Below, one piece after another: positions 1 through 8,636 of a stretch of DNA of 24,836 nucleotides. Origin of the DNA: JBGQJN01 sp964423175. Lineage in GTDB: Bacteria; Patescibacteriota; Minisyncoccia; 2-02-FULL-40-12; IGHO2-01-FULL-4-A. Location: positions 1 to 24,836 of the forward strand of contig CAYRDM010000003.1 of the NCBI GenBank assembly GCA_964423175.1. The letters are read 5' to 3'. The position numbers were made by a program, and so were the translations under genes. The notes beneath the pieces are model-generated. The model was not told where the DNA came from and made no database searches. It saw only the letters and a list, made by a program, of their open reading frames with translations. The first letter of the stretch is position 1; each line of letters begins with the position of its first letter.

Positions 1-240
1 TACGTCTACATAATTAAATGCAAAGATGAGACTCTTTATACCGGAATCACAACTGATTTAAAACGAAGATTAAGCGAACACAAAAACGGCAAAGGCGGGG
101 CATATACAAAATCTCGAGGGGTAGTAAAAATTTTATATTCAGAAGAGCGCAAAGATAGAAGTACTGCATTGAAAAGGGAGGCAGAGATAAAAAGCTGGAG
201 CAAAGAGAAAAAGTTAAATTTAATTAAGCCTCATGAATAA
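1..240 (+). CDS. GIY-YIG nuclease family protein (5' end cut by window)
   Basis: The reading frame is open from base 1 to a TAA at 238-240 (79 residues visible). It begins YVYIIKC and continues with LYTGITTDLKRRLSEH, the two conserved strands and the Arg-bearing helix of the small UvrC-like GIY-YIG domain (YhbQ/YazA type). A later ALKREAEIKSWSKEKK stretch fits the usual C-terminal helix with its conserved glutamate and basic tail. Family members usually start two or three residues before the YVY motif, so almost all of the protein is present. The family contains single-domain DNA-cleaving proteins of mostly unknown role. The stop overlaps the start of the next gene by 8 bases, which suggests translational coupling. 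The domain call is firm; the biological role is not known. Confidence 0.88.
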   Translation, partial: YVYIIKCKDETLYTGITTDLKRRLSEHKNGKGGAYTKSRGVVKILYSEERKDRSTALKREAEIKSWSKEKKLNLIKPHE

Positions 241-397
241 ATTTATTTGGTTGGGACTATTTGTCGGGACAACTGTCGGGGGATTCGTTCCTTCAATTTG
301 GGGCGCGAGCTATTTTTCGCTTTCCGGTGTTTTTTTCTCAGCTGCCGGAGGCTTGATTGGTATTTGGCTCGGATACAAACTTAGTGATTTTGATTAG
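233..397 (+). CDS. Small glycine-rich membrane protein, 54 aa
   Basis: ATG at 233 opens a 54-residue frame ending TAG at 395-397. The product is almost entirely hydrophobic, with two likely membrane-spanning segments (about residues 4-21 and 28-47) rich in small residues: LFVGTTVGGFVP and SAAGGLIGIWLGYKL. Such GxxxG-type spacing resembles glycine-zipper proteins that pack helices in membranes. The start lies inside the preceding GIY-YIG gene (8-base overlap, different frame), so the two are probably co-translated. I do not recognise a named family. Evidence that it is real: a clean start, a sensible membrane composition and the overlap with an upstream gene on the same strand. Confidence 0.6.
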   Translation: MNKFIWLGLFVGTTVGGFVPSIWGASYFSLSGVFFSAAGGLIGIWLGYKLSDFD

Positions 398-491
398 ATT
401 GCGCGGTGCTATTTGTTTTGTTTATTTCCCAAACCACTAGTGCTAATATGTAATAAGTTAAATCAATAAATAAACTATTTTAGAGTTTTAC

Positions 492-523
492 TTGCTGATT
501 CATTTTGAATAAGCACATAAAAT
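492..523 (+). promoter_or_regulatory. Possible promoter before the 541 gene
   Basis: TTGCTG at 492-497 could serve as a -35 element. CATAAA (516-521, 18-base spacer) or the overlapping TAAAAT (518-523, 20-base spacer) could be the -10. Neither pairing is ideal. Transcription would start roughly 10 bases before the ATG at 541, leaving a very short leader, which fits the lack of a Shine-Dalgarno there. The surrounding non-coding stretch 398-540 shows nothing else clear. Confidence 0.28.
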
Positions 524-540
524 GCCTAAATTTATAACTT

Positions 541-1230
541 ATGATGAATTTTAAGAAGAATGTCGTAGTTTATTCCGTAGTCTCTTTGCTTTCGATTTTA
601 ACGGTTATCGGATGGTCGTTGGCTTTTAGCAGAGGTGATAGCGTCAATGCTGCAAATGAAACCAGTGATGACGGTGCCAAGGTTAGTCGTCAAGAATTGG
701 ATGCTTTGTACCAGGATGTATTTCATAGACCCGCCGATGAAGAGGGTATTAAGTTTCACTTGGGAAAAGATTTGAAGCAGGTTTTAAGAGATTTTCAGAA
801 TTCCGATGAGCAGAGATATTATGGAGCTTTGTTTAAGGCTGTTAAGGCATATGAAGAAGCCAGGCGTGCCCCTGGAACATTAACTGCTGAAGAAATTAGC
901 GGTTATAAAACTCTTATTGATTCAGCACTTTCAAATTTATTGGCCTGGGTGGATACTTTGCCTGATCAGAATCCTTGCTTAGCACCTATAGATTCAGAGG
1001 ATGCAAGAGAAGCAATACAGCAGGCTCATGAAATGTTAAGTTCGGTAGCAAAAGACAGGTCAGAACATGGTTTCCATGATGAAAATGAGATGATAGGGGA
1101 GCCTGTGGAAATAAAGATTTTTCATCCAAAATGTATAGAATCTACATCAACGCCTCACCCAACCGCCACTATGGTGCCTAGCCCCGCAGTAACACCGTCA
1201 GTTACACCATCATTTACGCCTGAACATTAG
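541..1230 (+). CDS. Membrane-anchored or secreted protein with DUF4214-like segment and Ser/Thr/Pro tail
   Basis: The 229-residue product has a basic N-terminus (MMNFKK) and a hydrophobic segment at about residues 8-29, followed by SVNAAN, which could be a signal peptidase site; otherwise it is an N-terminal anchor. Residues 51-75 read QELDALYQDVFHRPADEEGI, close to the single-repeat consensus of DUF4214 (Y-x-x-V-x-x-R-x-x-D-x-x-G), a module found in secreted surface proteins. The middle (about 80-190) looks helical and charged. The last 30 residues are Ser/Thr/Pro rich (TPHPTATMVPSPAVTPSVTP), a typical extracellular linker or glycosylatable tail. No sorting motif follows. Two ATG codons are adjacent (541 and 544), so either may be used. 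The function is unknown; the DUF4214 match is by eye from one repeat only. Confidence 0.7.
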   Translation: MMNFKKNVVVYSVVSLLSILTVIGWSLAFSRGDSVNAANETSDDGAKVSRQELDALYQDVFHRPADEEGIKFHLGKDLKQVLRDFQNSDEQRYYGALFKAVKAYEEARRAPGTLTAEEISGYKTLIDSALSNLLAWVDTLPDQNPCLAPIDSEDAREAIQQAHEMLSSVAKDRSEHGFHDENEMIGEPVEIKIFHPKCIESTSTPHPTATMVPSPAVTPSVTPSFTPEH

Positions 1231-1275
1231 ACAGAACTACATATCAGGCAAAGAAAGGATTCATAAAAAAGAGAT

Positions 1276-1602
1276 ATGAAGACTCAAATAGGAGAGTTAA
1301 CTCAGAAGGCTAAAGAAGTGATGAGGCAATATAAGAAGCAATATCCCGGTGTCAAAATAGACCGGGATTATTTGCCTTTTAAGATTACTGAAGAATGGGG
1401 GGAATGCTTGCAGATATATTTGATGCTGACAGATCGTGGCCGTCAGAAAGGTAAGAATAAAGAACAAATACAAAAGCTTTTTTCAGATGAATTTGCTGAC
1501 GTTTTCGCCTATTTGCTTATTTTTGCTGACCAAGAGGGCATCGATTTGGTTACTGCGATCACAAAAAAATGGTTTGCATATCTAAAAAATAATCGGCAGT
1601 AG
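1276..1602 (+). CDS. MazG-like NTP pyrophosphohydrolase, 108 aa
   Basis: The 108-residue, all-helical protein carries the signature of the all-alpha NTP-pyrophosphatase superfamily. It has EExxE at residues 39-43 (EEWGEC) and ExxD at 72-75 (DEFADVF), which together bind the Mg ions that activate water. Enzymes of this fold hydrolyse nucleoside triphosphates to monophosphate and pyrophosphate, often to remove damaged or non-canonical nucleotides. The size matches single-domain MazG-like proteins rather than the two-domain MazG of E. coli. The start ATG at 1276 has a modest purine-rich stretch (AAGAG) just upstream. The gene lies 45 bases after the preceding gene. The substrate cannot be read from the sequence. 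Confidence 0.8.
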   Translation: MKTQIGELTQKAKEVMRQYKKQYPGVKIDRDYLPFKITEEWGECLQIYLMLTDRGRQKGKNKEQIQKLFSDEFADVFAYLLIFADQEGIDLVTAITKKWFAYLKNNRQ

Positions 1603-1680
1603 GAGATGTTTTATCACTTGATTTAACTGTAGCCATAACTCGGTTTTTAGTTTGCTTTTGTTTATTTTATTGTCCCTCAA

Positions 1681-1689
1681 TGGTATGAT
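1681..1689 (+). promoter_or_regulatory. Extended -10 promoter element before the giant gene
   Basis: TGGTATGAT reads as an extended -10 (TGn followed by TATGAT, five of six matches to TATAAT). A -35 at the right distance is poor (TTTATT at 1661-1666, 17-base spacer), which is typical of extended -10 promoters. The predicted start of transcription is near 1696, about 20 bases before the ATG at 1716. The rest of 1603-1715 is AT-rich with no hairpin terminator that I can see. Confidence 0.42.
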
Positions 1690-1715
1690 TTATCTAAAGT
1701 TTATTAAACCATTCT

Positions 1716-4700
1716 ATGGCCGAAAAAGTGCCTGGTGCCTCACAATATAACTATCGCGATGAGTTAGCCGAAAACTTGAGGAGAGAAAAAAACAAGACAA
1801 GGCGTCGAGAGATTTTGAGTGAAGAAAAAGAAACTTCCGCATATCAGACCAATCGTGAGGAAACTCTTGAGCTTCGTCCTGAGAAAATGGCTGAAAGTGC
1901 AAAACAAAAAGAAACAGAAGCCATTAGAGAAAAAGAGCGCGCAGAACTTCTGTCAGAATTTAAAGCAGGAATGGCTGACTTCGAGGGAAGAATAGAAGAT
2001 ACAAATCGTTTGATTACAATTTTTTTCAGAGGTTTTTCTGAAGACCCAAGCGGTTTGCAGTTACCCGAATCACTTGAATCGGTTAAGTCTCGGGTCAAGG
2101 ATTTAGAGCTTCGTGTTCTTGATACAAGGGGGTATTTAGTTCGCTGCTCTCAGCTGTTGTTGGAATTACGCAGGTTTTATATTGAAATGGGATCTAGAAT
2201 AGACGAGGGCAAAAAGCACAAGGAAGAATTTATTAGGCAAATTGACGCCGTTCAAGCAGACTTGCGGGCATCCAAAGAAAGGGGTCTGTTTCATCAGACG
2301 AGATCCTATTTTGATATTCGTAAAAAAGAACAAGACAGTAAAAAATTAGAACAAAACGTTCGCGACGAGAACAAGAAGATAGATCAAGATAGCGAGCATT
2401 TGAACAGCATTGGCATGCAGATATATCTTTTAGAAGAAAAAATGTCTGGGGCGATGATTACAGAAATGAAAAGAGCAGGGGATGGTTTGAACGGTTCTAT
2501 AAAGAAATTGTGGGAGGGTGTCAGCGGGAATACTCTTTTTGTTGAAGCACTCGGCAGCGAATATATTGAACAGTTTGTCGTTCCCGTTTTTGACTGGGCT
2601 ATTGCAGAGCAGAAAAAGGGCATGACTGGTGAGTATTCTTACCGTCATCGTGAAAGGAAAATAAATGAGACGCTAAAAAGAGAAGTTATTGCAAAATTAA
2701 AGAATTACCTTGTCGTAAGAGACAATAGCGCCAGTGTTTTACAGCCGTTGCGTGAAATTATGAGCGATTTGCCCTCAGAATTGTCTCAGACCTGCCAGCC
2801 AATATTGGACCTAGGGTATAATGGCCCTGGCGAATGGCCGGATCCAATGGCCAAATTATTTACTCAATATGCGGTAAACAAAATTAACACAGGCACGGGG
2901 CATCTTAAGGCAGAAAGAGCAAAGCTGCCGCCAATCAATCAGCTGGAAAATTCTCACGCTGATTTAATGCGCAGACAAATTACAGATGACTATTATATGA
3001 GTTTTCCAAATAGTTTTGATTCATTGCCTTATAATATCAAGTGGCCCATAAGTTCTGGTCATCTCGATTACGATAAACTTCCAAACATGCCTCTCTGGGC
3101 AGGCGCCAGAAATTCTGTTTTTGTTCGTGAGGTTTTTGGAGAGTCGGTAGATGCTTTTGATAATAGGTGTCGCGATAAAATTCTTGCCGGCTCTCTTACC
3201 GATACAGATGGTGCTGTTATAGATAAGCTGTTTTATTACCCAACAGCAGATTCTGTCAAAACTCTGGTCCTTTTGGCTGCTGCTGATTTTGCTAATTATC
3301 GCACCACACATGCTTTCGGCGTTCTTCAAGGGTTATCGGAACGGCCGGATTGGACGCAGATTTTGGATGAAGCAGAAGCAAAGTATCCTGAACTAAAGCA
3401 GGCAAGAGCAATTCTCGAAAGCTGGCAATCAAGACTCAGGGAAGATCGAACCTTGGAACTCAGAGACTCCGTTGCTCCTTTCGCAATTTCATTATTGAAA
3501 AATGAGAGCGAGAATCAACAACAGAGCCGTCTAGCCAAGGAATCTTTGTCTAATGGAAAATTGATTGAGATTTTAGAAGCCAGTGGAAAAATTTCTGCCG
3601 GAGACGCCAAGTCGCTAGAAGCATTATGTCGTGAGATCGAACTCGATCATATGAACTCATATAGCTTTGCCGGGTTTGTGAGAGATTGTTTGACTTTGGA
3701 CCTTAAATTACCTTTGCTTTATACAGTTTCAAGAAAAATTATGGAACCGACCGGAGAGATGATTGAAGTCGATGGGAAGATGTCCCCAATTTACCGTGTG
3801 AATGATGAGGCGAAGAAATATATCAGTTCGCCAAGGGTTGTTCAGAAAATAAAATCATGGTCGCCAGAGGAAAGTCTTGTTGGTGCAAGCAGAGATTATT
3901 TCAATCTTTTTCTAGATGCCTACAAGTATTTGCCAAGAATATCTGAACAGAATGAAATAATAGAAAGATTTTGCGAAGATTTTAAGGGACAGGAAACTAT
4001 AGATTTTTATGAAAAAGTATCTCAAGCATTTGGTGAAACTGGTCAGATAGCAAATCATTCTGGAGCCCTGGGATACTTATTGAAAGCAGCTAGCCAAGGT
4101 AAAATCACTCAAGACAGGGTGTTGGAATTCTCAAAACCAATTCAAACAAAAAGAGGCGAGTTTTCAATAGCCCAAATTGATGGGCTAACATTTAGAAATC
4201 TTGCTTGGAGTTATCCGGGATTAATTTTACAAGATAACGACGGTTTGGATTTTTTGAGCCACTTGAACGAAAGAGGTCTTAATGCGCTTGATGTTGATCT
4301 GGATTTTTCCATGGGCAGAAAATATGTTGATTCCTCAAAAAATGTCCTCGATCCATCTAGCAGTCCCCGAAGTTTTTCTTTGCAGGTGTTTTCCATGACT
4401 TTTGGGCAAAAAACCATACCATCTCTTGTGGAAGGTTCCGAGATCAATTCAGAGAACTGGAAAGACCTAATGATGGCCTTTATCGGTTTATCTGAGGGAG
4501 CTTGGGGTGGCGGAGAAGGAACAAAAGAGGCAAGTGAACAAATAAAGAAAATTTTTGAATCAAACGATGCCAAAGATTTGTGCTTGAATGAAATGAAAAA
4601 ACTTTGGGTAGCTTATCTAGAAAGAGGCGAGATTAATGATCTTCCTTTTTCTTTGAATGCTATTATTGATTATGTCAAAAAAAATGGCGGTGCCGGACCG

Positions 4701-6809
4701 TTAAGCCAAATTGAATCTTTGTGTTTATTTATTGATGCCTATCGAGAATCCTTGTTTAATAATCGAACTGTGACAAGAACAAAAAATGAAATCATGAAAG
4801 GGCTTGCCTCAGCGGAGAGAAGATTTAAAAAAGAGAGATGGTCCAATGAGAATATGGCAGATTTCTATAATATTTCGCGAGACGTTATGGCCGCTGCTCC
4901 AAGCTTATTTTCTGCGTATTTTAAATTATTTGAAAAACTAAAACCCAAGGACTTCAAAGATTTTTCTCAGGATATATTCCCCTTGCATAGAGTCGTTATG
5001 TCTTTGTCGGAGAAACGTGACAAGAACGGGGATCCGTCGTTCGATAAAAAAGATTTGGTTAAGATGCGCAAATACGTTGCTGGTGTATCTGATGAATCGG
5101 GTCAACTTAAGTCGGTAGAAAAACAAAAGGAAGAATTGATGAAGCTTATCCTGGCCATGTTTAAAGAGAAATTCGGTGTAATCAAGGTGCCGCAGAATTT
5201 AGATCATGAACATGTGAGATCTCTAACCGATGTTTCGATGTATTTGTCCAACTTGGCGGGCAAGAATGAAGAGGAAAATGGCAAAAACGAAACAATCCTG
5301 AGTTTTTACTTGGCTCTTGTAATCAATGACAAATGGAATGATTACCGACGAGGATTAGAAATAAATCCAGAAGAATTTTTAGAGTCTGAGAAAGCGGAAC
5401 AAATTAAGTCATATCTAGAACAACGGGAAAAGCTTAATCCGGTTATCCCTAAGAATATTGGCATAGATGCCAAGGAAATGGCGGAGTTTAATAAAATCCT
5501 TCAAGAAGAATCGGAAAATGTAACTGTCGGTAACGTGGAGACTGTTGATGTAAAACTGAACAATGTCATTTATAACTTGAGAGGACTTCAAGATCTTGAT
5601 CTTTATCCTGATCCGATGGATAAAAAAAGAATGGCGCTGCTTTTTGAGTACGGTAATAAAAAAATCGGAGCAGTATCGGCCAGAATGTATCAGCAGTTGG
5701 CTAAACCCGGCAAAGAATTTCAATTTAGTGAAGATGACGGACAAATTAAAAGCCAAATCGAGTCTATTATGAGTGAAAACGGCGTGGAGTTAACTGCCGA
5801 GAATATAAAAAAATATTTCCAGGATGAGATTAAACCCCTTGCTGTGGTTGCAAATATACTTCATTTCATAGAGGAAATCGGTGTTGAAAAAGAAATAGCG
5901 GAATTACAAGAAATTTTGAAACCCTCGGAAGGTGTTATTGCCGTTTTTAATAAAATCGGAGAAGAGTTTAAGCTGGCATCTGGGGCCGTGGCCATATCTC
6001 AGGATTTAGAATATCTTGATAATCTTGTTGTTAAAAAGGCCAGTGAAATGAATGAGTCAGAAATGCAATTGGTCAAGACATACATTCTAAAAGTGAGAGA
6101 GAAGCTTACAGTACTCGAGAATATTTATGATCAAGTCGGTAAAAAATTTGCAAGTATAAAACAAGGACAAGCTGAGACTAAAAATCAGATTTTGAGAGGC
6201 AAGTTAGAAGATATTTCCAAGGTCATCGATAGGCCGGAATCACAACAGATTATAGCAAGCACGATGACCAATAGCTTAACCTTTATTATAGAAAATATGA
6301 GAGAATGTCTCTCGTGTGTTCGACAGGGTGCCAATAATGATACCAATCTGACTTTTGGGGATCAGAATAAATTCTATCTTTACAGCAAATCAGACTTAAG
6401 GGCTGGTAGTATTTCTGATGAAATAGTTTTTTTTGAGCCAGTTAAGTTTTCCGGAAGTGGCCAGCAAATGGCATTTGTTTTTGATAGAATTTATGGCACC
6501 AACACGCCTGCAATTCTAGTAAATCAAATCGAGACTGTTTATAAAAAATATACCAAGATAAAAAGGCAGTTCCCTAACGCCAAGATTTCTGTTTTTGTTT
6601 CGGATGCTGCTATCAGTGCAGGTAGTATATCCAGGGAACTGCTCATCGGAAAACTAAAAGAAAAAATCGGAGCTAAACTTAATACTCAGGAAATAGAAGA
6701 GGCCGAGGTGGACGTGGTTCAATCAGCCTCTGGCGACCACTATGTTGAGTTTGGAGGAGGTGCTAGGGACTTTGGCAAAAGGCAGATTGGTGGTGTATTG
6801 TTAATGTAG
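1716..6809 (+). CDS. Giant uncharacterised protein, 1697 aa
   Basis: One uninterrupted frame encodes 1697 residues. I do not recognise a characterised family. There is no signal peptide and no membrane segment, so it is probably cytoplasmic. Residues 1-90 are highly charged and disordered (many EKE/RREK runs); about 90-260 looks coiled coil. The body (260-1450) is predicted helical and shows no Walker, protease or nuclease motif that I can find. The last 170 residues differ: NMRECLSC gives C1531 and C1534, followed by ANNDTNLTFGDQNKF, a more strand-rich region, then SGDHYVEFGGG with D1674 and H1675 near the C-terminus. This could be a separate folded, possibly metal-binding or catalytic domain, but that is speculation. 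From memory, similar very long proteins occur in other Patescibacteria. It has its own probable promoter, and a small membrane gene follows after 33 bases. Confidence 0.85.
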   Translation: MAEKVPGASQYNYRDELAENLRREKNKTRRREILSEEKETSAYQTNREETLELRPEKMAESAKQKETEAIREKERAELLSEFKAGMADFEGRIEDTNRLITIFFRGFSEDPSGLQLPESLESVKSRVKDLELRVLDTRGYLVRCSQLLLELRRFYIEMGSRIDEGKKHKEEFIRQIDAVQADLRASKERGLFHQTRSYFDIRKKEQDSKKLEQNVRDENKKIDQDSEHLNSIGMQIYLLEEKMSGAMITEMKRAGDGLNGSIKKLWEGVSGNTLFVEALGSEYIEQFVVPVFDWAIAEQKKGMTGEYSYRHRERKINETLKREVIAKLKNYLVVRDNSASVLQPLREIMSDLPSELSQTCQPILDLGYNGPGEWPDPMAKLFTQYAVNKINTGTGHLKAERAKLPPINQLENSHADLMRRQITDDYYMSFPNSFDSLPYNIKWPISSGHLDYDKLPNMPLWAGARNSVFVREVFGESVDAFDNRCRDKILAGSLTDTDGAVIDKLFYYPTADSVKTLVLLAAADFANYRTTHAFGVLQGLSERPDWTQILDEAEAKYPELKQARAILESWQSRLREDRTLELRDSVAPFAISLLKNESENQQQSRLAKESLSNGKLIEILEASGKISAGDAKSLEALCREIELDHMNSYSFAGFVRDCLTLDLKLPLLYTVSRKIMEPTGEMIEVDGKMSPIYRVNDEAKKYISSPRVVQKIKSWSPEESLVGASRDYFNLFLDAYKYLPRISEQNEIIERFCEDFKGQETIDFYEKVSQAFGETGQIANHSGALGYLLKAASQGKITQDRVLEFSKPIQTKRGEFSIAQIDGLTFRNLAWSYPGLILQDNDGLDFLSHLNERGLNALDVDLDFSMGRKYVDSSKNVLDPSSSPRSFSLQVFSMTFGQKTIPSLVEGSEINSENWKDLMMAFIGLSEGAWGGGEGTKEASEQIKKIFESNDAKDLCLNEMKKLWVAYLERGEINDLPFSLNAIIDYVKKNGGAGPLSQIESLCLFIDAYRESLFNNRTVTRTKNEIMKGLASAERRFKKERWSNENMADFYNISRDVMAAAPSLFSAYFKLFEKLKPKDFKDFSQDIFPLHRVVMSLSEKRDKNGDPSFDKKDLVKMRKYVAGVSDESGQLKSVEKQKEELMKLILAMFKEKFGVIKVPQNLDHEHVRSLTDVSMYLSNLAGKNEEENGKNETILSFYLALVINDKWNDYRRGLEINPEEFLESEKAEQIKSYLEQREKLNPVIPKNIGIDAKEMAEFNKILQEESENVTVGNVETVDVKLNNVIYNLRGLQDLDLYPDPMDKKRMALLFEYGNKKIGAVSARMYQQLAKPGKEFQFSEDDGQIKSQIESIMSENGVELTAENIKKYFQDEIKPLAVVANILHFIEEIGVEKEIAELQEILKPSEGVIAVFNKIGEEFKLASGAVAISQDLEYLDNLVVKKASEMNESEMQLVKTYILKVREKLTVLENIYDQVGKKFASIKQGQAETKNQILRGKLEDISKVIDRPESQQIIASTMTNSLTFIIENMRECLSCVRQGANNDTNLTFGDQNKFYLYSKSDLRAGSISDEIVFFEPVKFSGSGQQMAFVFDRIYGTNTPAILVNQIETVYKKYTKIKRQFPNAKISVFVSDAAISAGSISRELLIGKLKEKIGAKLNTQEIEEAEVDVVQSASGDHYVEFGGGARDFGKRQIGGVLLM

Positions 6810-6842
6810 TTCTAAAAGAGATTTTTATGATAGCTATTTACT

Positions 6843-7226
6843 GTGTTTATATTTAAATTAACAACTTTTTTCCTACTTTTGGCCATTTTCTTGATGGTTA
6901 TTTTTGGTGTGGCTGTGGGAATGAGAGCCGACGGTATGGGCCAAATGATAGATTGCACGTTTACCATTGGCGGAGCGTTTTGCCAGATGGGTATATTTGA
7001 ACATCTTTTTAGGTTTCAGCAGGCTTTTACGGGGGTATTGGTTAAGATTATTTTATCTATTTTGTTTTTTTCCGCTACCTGGCTTTTGTATGAAGGCAAG
7101 GTTTTGTTCCCTTTGAAAGATAACCGGCTAATTTATTTCAAAAAGATGAGAGAGCTTGAAAATATTTTTGACAATTTCTTATCAATACTCTCAGACGGCA
7201 TCATTCAAGCAAGAATTTACGCCTAA
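6843..7226 (+). CDS. Small two-helix membrane protein with Cys/Met/His motif, possibly copper-related
   Basis: The frame opens with GTG at 6843 and gives 127 residues. There are two hydrophobic segments (about 3-25 and 61-83), with a loop between them holding C38, C47, M49 and H54 in the pattern CxxxxxxxxCxMxxxEH. Soft-metal ligands in that arrangement, directly upstream of a copper-transport gene set, suggest copper or silver binding at the membrane surface; this is inference from context. The tail after the second helix (about 84-127) is charged and probably cytoplasmic. No Shine-Dalgarno is visible before the GTG. An internal ATG at residue 18 would cut into the first helix, so the GTG is preferred. 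The stop codon lies inside the following stem-loop. I know no functional name for this family. Confidence 0.66.
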   Translation: MFIFKLTTFFLLLAIFLMVIFGVAVGMRADGMGQMIDCTFTIGGAFCQMGIFEHLFRFQQAFTGVLVKIILSILFFSATWLLYEGKVLFPLKDNRLIYFKKMRELENIFDNFLSILSDGIIQARIYA

Positions 7227-7268
7227 CCCCGCGGACCTATTTATCGGTCATTTTAGGGTTAGGCTTTT
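7221..7268 (+). terminator. Stem-loop with T tract between the small membrane gene and the SafE fusion gene
   Basis: GCCTAACCC (7221-7229) pairs perfectly with GGGTTAGGC (7256-7264) and TTTT follows. A smaller inner stem, GACC (7234-7237) with GGTC (7246-7249), can close the 26-base loop. The arm overlaps the stop codon of the upstream gene. Only 17 bases separate it from the next ATG, so it may act as a leaky terminator or attenuator rather than a full stop. Confidence 0.6.
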
Positions 7269-7281
7269 AATTTAAAAAAAT

Positions 7282-8634
7282 ATGAATACAAATGAACTTA
7301 AAAAAGAATTTTTTCGCATTAGCGGTATGCATTGCCGATCTTGCGAAATATTAGTTGAGGATAATATCTCTAAGGTAGATGGAGTCAGAAAGGTTAATGT
7401 AAACCATAAAAAGGGATGGGCGGAAGTTTATTATGATCAAAGACCCCCGCAGATTGAAATAGAAAGAGCGGTAAGGAATGCCGGTTATGCCTTGGGTATA
7501 AATAGAAAACGTCCTTTTATTTCCAGTGACCCCATGACATATATTGAGTTAGTATTCGCAGGCAGTATATTATTCGCTATTTTTATTTGGCTCAAGGTTT
7601 TTGGTGTTCTGAACTATAATTTTCAGTTTAGTTCTACACCAAGCTTGTTGGTTGTTGTTCTAATTGGATTAACGGCTGGGATATCAACATGCATGGCTCT
7701 CGTCGGGGGATTGGTATTGGGAATCTCAAGCCGTCATGCTGAAATACATCCCGAAGCAACAGCGGGCCAAAAATTTAAACCGCACCTTTTCTTTAATTTG
7801 GGCAGACTGTTATCATACGGAGTGTTTGGCGGACTGATCGGCTTTGCTGGTTCAGTGTTTCGTCTCTCAGGTTTAATGCTGGGTCTGATAGTTATTCTTG
7901 CAGGAGTTATAATGTTTTCTCTGGGTCTTAAGATGACAGAATTATTTCCAAGATTGAGTGGCGGTTTGACGTTGCCCAAGTCGCTCAGTCGTTTTTTGGG
8001 CATGAATCATGAAACGAAAGAATATAGTCACAAAAGTTCATTCGTGACAGGGTTGCTGACGTTCTTTTTGCCTTGTGGCTTTACTCAAGCTATGCAGGTT
8101 TATGCCATTAGCACTGGTAGTTTTGTTCAAGGAGCTTTGATTATGTTTTTCTTCGCGTTGGGAACTATGCCAGGCCTTTTGGGTGTTGGCGGATTGGCCG
8201 CGATTGTTAAAGGAGCTTTCGCTCGTTTCTTTTTCAAATTCGTTGCCTTGATACTTTTGATTCTCGCAGTATGGAATATATCAAATGGATATAATTTAAC
8301 CGGAATTACTTTTGGTGGCTGGAGTAAAAATAGTTCCAAGCAGGAAATAAGTGGTAAGATTATAAATGGCGAGCAGGTAGTTAGTATCACCCAGTCAGCT
8401 TATGGTTATTCACCGAATCGTCTTACTGTGAAAAAGGGCATTCCCGTTAGGTTGCTTGTAAATGCAACAAACTTATATGTTTGTTCTTCGGTCTTCGTAA
8501 TTTCTAAGTTTAAGATTTATTTGAGACTTAACGAGGGAATTAATGAAATCAAATTTACACCCGAAGATACAGGCCCGATCAAGTTCAGCTGTGCGATGGG
8601 CATGTACACGGGCGTGATAGAAGTGATCAATTAA
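7282..8634 (+). CDS. HMA-SafE/TauE-cupredoxin fusion membrane protein, copper handling
   Basis: The 450-residue protein has three parts. Residues 8-75 form a heavy-metal-associated domain with GMHCRSC (C18, C21 bind Cu(I)). Residues 85-345 form a multi-helix membrane domain of the SafE/UreH-like branch of sulfite exporter TauE/SafE (COG2836), with the conserved FLPCGFTQAM (C265) and an earlier GLTAGISTCMALVGG. Residues 365-450 form a cupredoxin-like domain with C401 and the metal loop SCAMGM (C437, M439, M441). Unlike the next gene's product, it has Thr instead of His after this loop (MYTG versus MYHG), so a classical type-1 site is doubtful. The layout suggests Cu(I) passing between cytoplasmic HMA, membrane and outer cupredoxin; that route is inferred. 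Stop and next ATG are 2 bases apart, indicating an operon with the following two genes. Confidence 0.88.
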   Translation: MNTNELKKEFFRISGMHCRSCEILVEDNISKVDGVRKVNVNHKKGWAEVYYDQRPPQIEIERAVRNAGYALGINRKRPFISSDPMTYIELVFAGSILFAIFIWLKVFGVLNYNFQFSSTPSLLVVVLIGLTAGISTCMALVGGLVLGISSRHAEIHPEATAGQKFKPHLFFNLGRLLSYGVFGGLIGFAGSVFRLSGLMLGLIVILAGVIMFSLGLKMTELFPRLSGGLTLPKSLSRFLGMNHETKEYSHKSSFVTGLLTFFLPCGFTQAMQVYAISTGSFVQGALIMFFFALGTMPGLLGVGGLAAIVKGAFARFFFKFVALILLILAVWNISNGYNLTGITFGGWSKNSSKQEISGKIINGEQVVSITQSAYGYSPNRLTVKKGIPVRLLVNATNLYVCSSVFVISKFKIYLRLNEGINEIKFTPEDTGPIKFSCAMGMYTGVIEVIN

Positions 8635-8636
8635 CA

